NCBI GenBank assembly: GCA_030639445.1
Contig: DAOWCR010000052.1
Location: 1-7,795 of the forward strand
Length of the DNA: 7,795 nt
DNA from: Dehalococcoidales bacterium
GTDB lineage: Bacteria; Chloroflexota; Dehalococcoidia; Dehalococcoidales; RBG-16-60-22
Direction of reading: 5' to 3'
Shown here: positions 1-5,369 of the stretch, one piece after another
Layout of the letters: each line of letters opens with the position of its first letter
Numbering within the stretch: the first letter of the stretch is position 1
Program-made: the position numbers and the translations under genes
The notes under the pieces: generated by a model
What the model saw: the letters and a program-made list of their open reading frames with translations, nothing else
Told to the model about the DNA's origin: nothing
Database searches by the model: none

Positions 1-103
1 TCAGTGGAGCCCGGCGCTGGGCCGTATTATGGCTGACCTCATTGTCAAAGGTCACTCTACAGAACCGATAGAGCCTTTCAGTCCGGCGGGATACGTATCG
101 TGA
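1..103 (+). CDS. C-terminal end of a DAO-family FAD-dependent oxidoreductase (partial)
   Basis: Only the last 33 codons and a TGA stop at 101-103 are inside the window; the reading frame starts at base 2. The peptide begins QWSPALGRIMADLIVKG and ends with a proline-rich tail (IEPFSP, then GYVS). This matches the usual C-terminus of D-amino-acid-oxidase-fold enzymes (sarcosine, glycine and dimethylglycine oxidoreductases), where a 'SPA.GR..A.LI..G' helix next to the FAD is followed by 'PF.P.R'. That assignment is family knowledge applied to a short fragment, so the substrate is unknown. etfB begins 43 bases later on the same strand with no obvious terminator between, so co-transcription is likely and the enzyme could be a dehydrogenase that passes electrons to the ETF. 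ETF-ubiquinone oxidoreductase is less likely, because that family ends in a ferredoxin-like cysteine cluster and no cysteine is present here. Confidence 0.65.
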   Translation, partial: QWSPALGRIMADLIVKGHSTEPIEPFSPAGYVS

Positions 104-146
104 GGATAGTGCCCCGTCACTCTTAAAGCGAAGGGAGAAAATCAAT

Positions 147-947
147 ATGAATATGATTGTCTGCGTGAAGCAGGTGATTGACCCCGAGGCGCCGCCGTCC
201 AGCTTCAAGATTGACGCCGCCGGCAATAAGGTGGTGCCGCCGCCCGGGGTATCGCCGGTAATCAGTCCCTTTGACGAGAACGCCGTTGAAGCGGCGCTGA
301 GAATCAAAGACGCCCGGGGGGGTAAAATCACGGTCCTGAGCCTGGGCACCAACCTGCGGCGAGAGGTGGTGAAAAAGCCGCTTTCCATGGGGGCTGATGA
401 GCTTGTTCTGCTGGAGGACGAGGCCTTCGCGGACGGTGACAGCCACTCGACCGCTTACGCCCTGGCCATGGCCATTAAGAAGATAGGTGACTATGACCTC
501 GTCTTTTGCGGCCGGCAAGCCGCTGACTGGGATGCGGGACAGGTAGGCTCGGGAATCGCCGAGATGCTGGGATTACCCGGTGTCACTCTGGCCAGGAAAG
601 TGACCAGCACCGATGGCAAAGCCAGGGTGGAGCGGGTCACGGCGGACGGCTACGAGGTCGTTGAGGTCCCCCTGCCCGCTTTAATTACGGTCAGCAACGA
701 GCTGGGCGAACCCCGCTACCCCACCATAAAAGGGATTATGGCGGCCAAGAAGATAGAGCCTGTAATCTGGAAACCGGCGGACATCGGCGTTGCGCCCTCC
801 CGGGTGGGCGCCGCCGGACGGCGGGCCACACTGCTCAAGCTGTTCCAGCCGGTCCACGAGGGTAAATGCGACCTCATAGCCGGGGAGAGTCCGGAAGAGG
901 CCGGAGTTAACCTGGCCCTGAAACTGAGGGAAGCCAGGTTACTGTAG
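147..947 (+). CDS. etfB: Electron transfer flavoprotein, beta subunit
   Basis: EtfB pairs with EtfA in a soluble cytoplasmic heterodimer that shuttles electrons from flavin dehydrogenases. At 266 aa it is the usual family length. Visible landmarks are the N-terminal strand MIVCVKQVID, the 'SPFDENAVEAALRIKD' helix (residues 40-55), 'LSMGADELVLL' (79-89), the nucleotide-binding loop 'CGRQAADWDAGQVGSGIAE' (121-139), and the family signature region ending 'VPLPALITVSNELGEPRYP'. The start at 147 is supported by AAGGGAG at 131-137, nine bases upstream; the in-frame ATG at 153 is too far from it. Oddities are Trp128, where Gly is common, and Ala130 and Ser135, where the nucleotide-binding loop usually has Thr and Pro (D.DT.QVGP). 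Whether this loop holds AMP, as in classical ETFs, or a second FAD, as in bifurcating ETFs, is open; the 'QVG' form is closer to the FixA/bifurcating style. etfA follows after 40 bases. Confidence 0.95.
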   Translation: MNMIVCVKQVIDPEAPPSSFKIDAAGNKVVPPPGVSPVISPFDENAVEAALRIKDARGGKITVLSLGTNLRREVVKKPLSMGADELVLLEDEAFADGDSHSTAYALAMAIKKIGDYDLVFCGRQAADWDAGQVGSGIAEMLGLPGVTLARKVTSTDGKARVERVTADGYEVVEVPLPALITVSNELGEPRYPTIKGIMAAKKIEPVIWKPADIGVAPSRVGAAGRRATLLKLFQPVHEGKCDLIAGESPEEAGVNLALKLREARLL

Positions 948-969
948 GGTTTCCGGCCACAAATGACTT

Positions 970-977
970 AAGGAGGT
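970..977 (+). promoter_or_regulatory. Strong Shine-Dalgarno that fixes the GTG start of etfA
   Basis: AAGGAGGT is a near-perfect anti-SD match, ten bases before GTG at 988. An ATG at 981 lies nearer but opens a frame that stops after six codons, so GTG 988 is the start. Confidence 0.8.
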
Positions 978-987
978 CAGATGACCC

Positions 988-1986
988 GTGACGGAATATA
1001 AAGGCGTTATGGTCTATGCCGAGGTAACTGACGGTAAGCTGGCGGCTATTGCCACGGAACTGCTGGGCTGCGGCCGGAAGCTGGCTGATGAGCTGGGAGA
1101 GGAACTGATGGCCACACTGGCCGGCCGTGCGGTGAGTAACCTCGCTCCGGAAGCCATTGCCTTCGGCGCGGATAAAGTTTACATGGTCGAGGACCAGCTG
1201 CTTCAGGACTACCAGACGGACTCTTACCTGCCGGTCATGGCCAAGATAGCCGGAGAGGCAATGCCTCAGATTATCCTTCTCGGGCAGACGGAAATCGGCC
1301 GTGACCTGGCGCCCAGGTTGGCCTTCCGGCTGGAAACCACGGCCACCCTGGACTGCCTTGAGCTGGCGATTGACCCCGGGTCCAAGCGGCTGCGGCAGAC
1401 CAAACCAATCTACGGCGGGAATGCCCGGGCCATCTTTATCAGCGAGTCCAGCCCCCAGATTGCCACCGTCAGGGCCAAAGCCATGTCACCCCTGGAGCGG
1501 GACGCCTCAAGAAAGGGCGAAGTCATCGCCTTGGCGGCCGGCCTGGAGCCGTCCGCCATCAGAACCAGAGTGCTGGAAAAGGTGCCGCAGGCGGTAGCCG
1601 GGATAAGGCTGGAGGACGCTGAAGTCGTCGTCAGTGGCGGCCGGGGCATCGGCAACGCCGATGGCTTCAAGCAGCTAGCCGAGCTGGCCGGACTGCTGAA
1701 AGGAGCGGTCGGCGCCAGCCGACCGGCCATAGATAACGACTGGGTGCCCGATGTCTTACAGGTGGGGCTTACCGGTAAAATCGTCACCCCGGAACTGTAC
1801 ATTGCCGTCGCCCTTTCCGGGGCCAGCCAGCACATGGCCGGCTGCTCCGGCAGCAAAAATATCATCGCCATAAATAAAGACCCGGAGGCCAACATCTTCC
1901 GGGAAGCCCGCTTCGGCGTGGTTGGCGACTGGAAAAAGGTGCTGCCGGCCTTCATTAATAAGGTCAGGGAGCTCCTGACGGAGTGA
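988..1986 (+). CDS. etfA: Electron transfer flavoprotein, alpha subunit
   Basis: EtfA contributes the C-terminal FAD-binding domain of the ETF heterodimer. The product is 332 aa from a GTG start, close to the family norm. The N-terminal domain (about 1-200) is a Rossmann-like Etf domain; the C-terminal FAD domain starts near 'VVSGGRGIG'. Cofactor residues known from human ETF are retained at a constant offset of four: Arg245 in GASRPAID (human R249), Thr262 in QVGLTGK (T266) and Gln281-His282 in SGASQHMAG (Q285-H286). The C-terminal 'NKDPEANIF' and 'GVVGDW' blocks are also typical. Departures from consensus are Leu261, where Gln is nearly standard (QVGQTGK), and Ser280, where Ile is usual (SGAIQH). 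It follows etfB by 40 bases and is the last gene of the operon; a weak hairpin lies right after its TGA. Identification is secure; the physiological electron donor and acceptor are not determined. Confidence 0.96.
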   Translation: MTEYKGVMVYAEVTDGKLAAIATELLGCGRKLADELGEELMATLAGRAVSNLAPEAIAFGADKVYMVEDQLLQDYQTDSYLPVMAKIAGEAMPQIILLGQTEIGRDLAPRLAFRLETTATLDCLELAIDPGSKRLRQTKPIYGGNARAIFISESSPQIATVRAKAMSPLERDASRKGEVIALAAGLEPSAIRTRVLEKVPQAVAGIRLEDAEVVVSGGRGIGNADGFKQLAELAGLLKGAVGASRPAIDNDWVPDVLQVGLTGKIVTPELYIAVALSGASQHMAGCSGSKNIIAINKDPEANIFREARFGVVGDWKKVLPAFINKVRELLTE

Positions 1987-2035
1987 AACCGGTAATCCGC
2001 GAGTGGAAACCCGTCATTTTACCCGGTTGTATTTT
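1987..2035 (+). terminator. Possible weak Rho-independent terminator after etfA
   Basis: AACCGGTAA at 1987-1995 can pair with TTACCCGGTT at 2019-2028, giving nine pairs with one bulged C and a loop of about 23 bases. GTATTTTATCC follows, a broken T-run. Position directly after the etfA stop fits, but the large loop, bulge and short T-tract make it weak; read-through into the next operon is possible. Confidence 0.35.
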
Positions 2036-2055
2036 ATCCTTGAGTGTAGTATTAT
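2027..2055 (+). promoter_or_regulatory. Candidate sigma-70-type promoter upstream of the NEW3/ABC operon
   Basis: TTGTAT (2027-2032) and TATTAT (2050-2055) are separated by 17 bases. The -10 matches consensus at five of six positions, the -35 at three. The predicted start would give a 5' leader of about 145 bases that includes the 11-bp repeat array. The -10 lies inside leader copy 1. This is a visual match only, in AT-rich DNA where chance hits are common. Confidence 0.3.
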
Positions 2056-2104
2056 TAAAAGTCGCGTGCAAATTTTAATAAAATCTTGACGAGGTGGTAA
2101 AACA
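2041..2104 (+). repeat. Leader repeat copy 1 (interrupted, without a start codon)
   Basis: This segment resembles the sequence directly before the next gene. Its first 20 bases (2041-2060, starting TGAGTGTAGTATTATT) match 2166-2185 with two mismatches. A second block at 2080-2101 matches 2183-2204 exactly over 22 bases and contains the ribosome-binding core GAGGTGG. Nineteen extra bases (2061-2079) separate the two blocks. No usable start codon follows the ribosome-binding core, so this copy cannot initiate translation of the downstream gene. Confidence 0.8.
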
Positions 2105-2109
2105 GTTTT

Positions 2110-2153
2110 TCTAACCAACTTTTAATCCCACTCTAATCCCATTCTAATCAATC
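2110..2153 (+). repeat. Four tandem 11-bp direct repeats (core TYTAAYC), possible response-regulator operator
   Basis: Four units in strict 11-base register: TCTAACC-AACT (2110-2120), TTTAATC-CCAC (2121-2131), TCTAATC-CCAT (2132-2142) and TCTAATC-AATC (2143-2153). The seven-base core is well conserved while the four-base spacers vary. Heptamer plus 4 bp, one helical turn per unit, is the known geometry of PhoB/PhoP and other OmpR-family response-regulator sites. A regulator role is inference; no regulator gene is in the window. The array ends 54 bases before the ATG of the NEW3 protein. Confidence 0.6.
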
Positions 2154-2165
2154 TGTGACATCATA

Positions 2166-2207
2166 TGAGTATAGTATTACTAAAAATCTTGACGAGGTGG
2201 TAAAGCA
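2166..2207 (+). repeat. Leader repeat copy 2, joined to the NEW3 gene start
   Basis: This is the compact copy of the leader repeat: the TGAGTATAGTATTACT block runs directly into the ribosome-binding block, which here precedes an ATG at 2208. TATAGT at 2170-2175 matches the -10 consensus at five of six positions, 16 bases downstream of the 11-bp array, so an activator-dependent promoter without a good -35 could sit here. Relative to copy 1 it lacks the 19-base insertion. Confidence 0.75.
2194..2200 (+). promoter_or_regulatory. Ribosome binding site of the NEW3 gene
   Basis: GAGGTGG lies seven bases before ATG 2208. The same core occurs in copy 1 of the leader repeat at 2091-2097. It also falls inside a 12-codon open frame that starts at ATG 2165 and stops at 2201-2203. 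Confidence 0.75.
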
Positions 2208-3440
2208 ATGAAAGTAGCGAGAATAATCTGTCTTTTGGTAGTGGGCCTGCTGGCGGTATCTCCACTGGGTGGTGTCCTGGCACAGGAGGAAGAGGAAGAG
2301 CCGATACCGGTGCTGATATCGGAGCCTGACTATACCCTGAACTTCACCCCGTCCCAGGGACGCTATGACGCCAAAATCGTGGCCGATGATGACCGGACCA
2401 TCTACCTGGAACTGGAAAACACGGGCACCGCCACGGTTAATAATATCGCCTTCTCTTCGGAAGAGCCTGACGACTGGGATGTCGAGTTCGACCCGGAGAA
2501 AGTGACCACGCTGGAGACCGAAGAGACCGAAAGAGTGGGGGCCACCATAGAGGTGCCGGCCAACGCGAGCGCCGGGGACTACATGGTTACCCTTACCGCT
2601 TCCGGAGACGAGGTTTCCGCCAAGGCAGTTGATATCCGGGTTACGGTCACTGTCACGGTCAAAGAGCCAATTATTGAAATCAGGGCGCTCTACCCCACCC
2701 TGGAGGGCATCGCCGGGGAGGACTTCGTCTTTGAGGTGGAGTTCCAGCATATCGGGGCTTCAATGATGGGTGAGCCCGTCATCTTTAACCTGCTGACCAC
2801 GGCGCCGCCGGACTGGGAGGTCCACATGACCCCACCCTACGAGAAGGAGAAAAAGCTGTCCGCCATCAACCTCAAGCCCGGTTTTACCTTTACCGACAAG
2901 ACCCGGGTGGTGGTCAAACCTCTCTTCTGGCCCCTGCCCGAACCCGGCGAATACAAGATAACCCTGACCGCAGACTCCGGTGAACTGAAGGACACCGTTG
3001 AGCTTACGGCGAGAATCACGGCCAGGTATGCCCTGGTTCTCCTGCCGTCGGCGGAGCGCTATAACACCACCGCTACCTCCGGCAAAGATAACTACTTTGA
3101 GGTAACCGCCGGCAACCTGGGCACGGCGGCGATTGGCGACATTAAACTCTCGGCCGATAAACCGGAAGGGTGGACGATTGAGTTCTCGCCGGAGAAACTG
3201 GACTCATTAGAGGCCATTAACACTCAAAAGATAGACGTAAACATCAAGCCGCCACCGGAAACCATCGCCGGGGACTACTCCATAAATCTCAAGGCCTCGG
3301 GCACTCAGACCACCGCCAGAGACCTTAATATCAGGGTTACCGTGGAAAGCCCCACCATCTGGGGGTGGGTCGGCGTCATCATCATCGTGCTGGTCGTGGC
3401 CGGCCTGGTGGTCGTCTTCCTGCGGTTCAGTCGGCGGTAG
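2208..3440 (+). CDS. Secreted, C-terminally anchored protein with three NEW3/CARDB-like repeats
   Basis: This 410-aa protein has an N-terminal signal peptide (Lys2, Arg5, hydrophobic core about 6-20, likely cleavage after VLA at residue 25, before a run of glutamates) and one C-terminal membrane helix (about 384-405) followed by RFSRR. It should therefore face outward with a short cytoplasmic tail. The ectodomain shows three beta-sandwich repeats near 41-152, 155-273 and 274-380. Repeats 1 and 3 share 'F(D/S)PEK', 'AGDY', 'L.ASG' and 'RVTV'; repeat 2 is more diverged, with 'PDWEVHMTPP' and 'PGEYKITLTADSG'. These are features of the NPCBM-associated NEW3/CARDB-like class (COG1470-type proteins). 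No catalytic motif is visible. It is first in a tight operon with an ABC ATPase and permease, so an extracytoplasmic accessory or substrate-contact role is inferred. The specific function is unknown. Confidence 0.85.
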   Translation: MKVARIICLLVVGLLAVSPLGGVLAQEEEEEPIPVLISEPDYTLNFTPSQGRYDAKIVADDDRTIYLELENTGTATVNNIAFSSEEPDDWDVEFDPEKVTTLETEETERVGATIEVPANASAGDYMVTLTASGDEVSAKAVDIRVTVTVTVKEPIIEIRALYPTLEGIAGEDFVFEVEFQHIGASMMGEPVIFNLLTTAPPDWEVHMTPPYEKEKKLSAINLKPGFTFTDKTRVVVKPLFWPLPEPGEYKITLTADSGELKDTVELTARITARYALVLLPSAERYNTTATSGKDNYFEVTAGNLGTAAIGDIKLSADKPEGWTIEFSPEKLDSLEAINTQKIDVNIKPPPETIAGDYSINLKASGTQTTARDLNIRVTVESPTIWGWVGVIIIVLVVAGLVVVFLRFSRR

Positions 3441-3452
3441 GTAATACAGGTA

Positions 3453-4418
3453 ATGAGTGAAAAACTGGCCATTGAGACACAGGACCTGACCAAGAGGTAT
3501 AACGGAGCGGCGGTCGTTGATTGCCTCAATCTGCATATCAGGGAGAATGAGGTGTTCGGCCTGCTGGGCCCTAACGGCGCCGGCAAGACCACCACTATCC
3601 TCATGCTGCTCGGACTGACCGAGCCGGCCTCGGGCACCGCCCGGGTCTGCGGCTTTAACCCGACCCGTGAGCCTCTGCAGGTGAAGCGCCTGGTGGGTTA
3701 CCTCCCGGAAAAAGTGGGCTTCTATGAAGACCTCACCGCCCGGGAAAACCTGAAGTTTATTGCCGAGCTGAATAACATCAGCTACGCCGAGATTGACGGC
3801 CGGATTGACGAGGTGCTGGAGATGGTGGGCCTGACTGAGGCGGAGATAATGGAGACGGGTCCGAATCAGCAGAAAGAAAAGACGGTGGGCAAATTCTCCC
3901 GGGGCATGAAACAGCGCCTGGGCATCGCCGACGTCCTAATCAAAAGGCCAAAGGTGCTTTTTCTTGACGAGCCGACCTCCGGCCTCGACCCGAAAGGGAT
4001 AAACCAGCTCCTTGACCTGATTGCCGGCCTGCCCAAAACGGGGACGACGGTGGTGCTGTCTTCCCACCAGCTCTACCAGGTGCAGAGGGTGTGCCACAGC
4101 ATCGGCATACTCTCCAAGGGCAAAATAGTCATTGAAGGCGCCATTGACCAGCTGGGCCGGGAAGCCCTGGCGGGGGGCCGCTACCGCATAGAGGTGGAAA
4201 CCGTCTCACCGGACGCAAAACTTATTGATGTTATCCGGAAAATTAAGGGCGTCAGAGACGTGAGTGTCCAGGAGAATCTGCTGCTGATAAACACCGATGC
4301 TGACCTGCGGGCGAAAATATCCAAAGCCGTGGTGCAGCACGATTTCCCGCTGATTCAAATGAAAGTCCAGCAGTTCTCACTGGATGATATCTATATGAAA
4401 TACTTCAAGGAGAGTTAA
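3453..4418 (+). CDS. ABC transporter ATP-binding protein (ABC-2 exporter type, DUF4162-like C-terminus)
   Basis: This 321-aa cytoplasmic ATPase would power the permease encoded next. Visible motifs are Walker A GPNGAGKT (39-46), Q-loop region GYLPE (82-86) with Glu86 at the usual Gln position, signature FSRGMKQR (148-155) in place of LSGGQ, Walker B KVLFLDEP (167-174) with catalytic Glu173, D-loop SGLD (176-179) and H-loop His205. The degenerate signature and Glu in the Q-loop are common in the CcmA/DrrA/NatA-type ABC-2 group. Residues about 235-321 form the C-terminal extension typical of that group (DUF4162-like, ending 'FSLDDIYMKYF'). The gene starts 12 bases after the NEW3 stop; GGTAGGT at 3436-3442 overlaps that stop, which suggests coupled translation. 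All residues needed for ATP hydrolysis appear present. Direction is most likely export or lipid/peptide handling, by family; the substrate is unknown. Confidence 0.93.
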   Translation: MSEKLAIETQDLTKRYNGAAVVDCLNLHIRENEVFGLLGPNGAGKTTTILMLLGLTEPASGTARVCGFNPTREPLQVKRLVGYLPEKVGFYEDLTARENLKFIAELNNISYAEIDGRIDEVLEMVGLTEAEIMETGPNQQKEKTVGKFSRGMKQRLGIADVLIKRPKVLFLDEPTSGLDPKGINQLLDLIAGLPKTGTTVVLSSHQLYQVQRVCHSIGILSKGKIVIEGAIDQLGREALAGGRYRIEVETVSPDAKLIDVIRKIKGVRDVSVQENLLLINTDADLRAKISKAVVQHDFPLIQMKVQQFSLDDIYMKYFKES

Positions 4419-4421
4419 TTC

Positions 4422-5351
4422 GTGACCGCTATCCTGCGTAAAGAGCTGGCCGACTATTTTACCAGTATCAGATTTTTCGTGTTCTTTGCCCTGGTGCTTT
4501 TTATCAGCGCCGCCGGCCTCAGGGCGGCTTCCGAGGGTATCCGCAGCGCCAACCTGCCGGAAGGGTTTGTCTTCCTGGGCCTTTTCACCACTCCGGGAAG
4601 TGTAATCCCGCCGCTGACCTATCTCGTCTCTCTGATTGTCCCCCTCATCGGCATCGCCCTGGGCTTTGACGCCATCAACAGCGAGCGCACCGGCGGGACA
4701 CTGAGCCGAATACTGGCCCAGCCGGTCTACCGGGACAGTGTCATCAACGGGAAATTCCTGGCGGGCCTGGTGACCATGTCGGTCATGATTGGCGCCATGC
4801 TGCTGCTGGTCTCCGGCTTCGGCCTGTGGATGATTGGCGTGCCGCCGACCGCCGAGGAAATCATCCGGCTCTTTATCTATCTCTTTCTCACCATTGTCTA
4901 CGGAGCTTTCTGGATGGGGCTGGCGATACTCTTCTCCGTCCTGCTCCGCCGGATAGCCTCGTCTCTGCTGACCTCGCTCGGGGTCTGGCTGTTCTTCAGC
5001 ATCTTTATCCTCCTGGTCGCCCCGGTGATTGCCAATGCCATATCTCCGGCCACCGCTGACGCCTCCCATGCGGAATTAATGCGCAATGCGGAATTACATA
5101 GAATGATAACGCGGCTTTCCCCGAATATCCTGTTCCAGGAGGCGACCACGGCACTGATTTTCCCGGTAGTTGTCGGCAGCCTGGGAATGATAAGCGCCAG
5201 CCAGGTGGCCTATATGATACCCAACCCCCTCAGCCTGGGGCAGAGTATTCTCCTCATCTGGCCCCACCTGACCAGCCTGGTCAGTCTGAGCGTCATCTGC
5301 TTCGCCATCAGCTACGTGCTGTTTATGCGGCAGGAAATCAGGCCTACCTAG
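4422..5351 (+). CDS. ABC-2 family transporter permease
   Basis: This 309-aa integral membrane protein has six likely helices near residues 18-34, 62-82, 114-136, 149-172, 181-204 and 283-303. Between helices 2 and 3 lies the cytoplasmic motif NSERTGGTLSRILAQPV (86-102), typical of ABC-2 permeases such as the NosY/NatB type, where it contacts the ATPase. A large loop (about 205-280) between helices 5 and 6 includes a hydrophobic stretch near 243-258 that could be re-entrant. The GTG start at 4422 is three bases after the ATPase stop; AAGGAG at 4407-4412, inside the end of the ATPase gene, gives nine-base spacing. Only one permease gene is present, so a homodimer is likely. With the NEW3 protein and the ATPase it forms one predicted membrane complex. 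The substrate is not readable from the sequence. Confidence 0.9.
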   Translation: MTAILRKELADYFTSIRFFVFFALVLFISAAGLRAASEGIRSANLPEGFVFLGLFTTPGSVIPPLTYLVSLIVPLIGIALGFDAINSERTGGTLSRILAQPVYRDSVINGKFLAGLVTMSVMIGAMLLLVSGFGLWMIGVPPTAEEIIRLFIYLFLTIVYGAFWMGLAILFSVLLRRIASSLLTSLGVWLFFSIFILLVAPVIANAISPATADASHAELMRNAELHRMITRLSPNILFQEATTALIFPVVVGSLGMISASQVAYMIPNPLSLGQSILLIWPHLTSLVSLSVICFAISYVLFMRQEIRPT

Positions 5352-5369
5352 CGCAAGCGCCGGGCTAAA

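Noticed and set aside
981..1001. ATG at 981 as the etfA start
   Set aside because: The frame stops after six codons. The GTG at 988 has proper Shine-Dalgarno spacing and opens the full EtfA frame.
1410..1955. 181-codon minus-strand open frame antisense to etfA
   Set aside because: It covers the conserved FAD domain of etfA, and its own product is a low-complexity Ser/Ala/Pro mix.
2086..2114. TTGACG in leader copy 1 as a -35 element
   Set aside because: Seventeen bases on, the sequence is TTCTAA, a poor -10. The same TTGACG in copy 2 lies too close to the start codon to serve as a -35, so the conserved block is better explained by the ribosome binding site.
2148..2750. 200-codon minus-strand open frame antisense to the NEW3 gene
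   Set aside because: It has no recognisable family features and overlaps the signal peptide and first repeats of a clearly real gene; it is a shadow frame.
4377..5069. 230-codon minus-strand open frame antisense to the ABC permease
   Set aside because: Its product is extremely rich in Gly, Asp, Gln and Glu, with no domain or Shine-Dalgarno. This is the expected mirror of a hydrophobic membrane-protein gene in GC-rich DNA.
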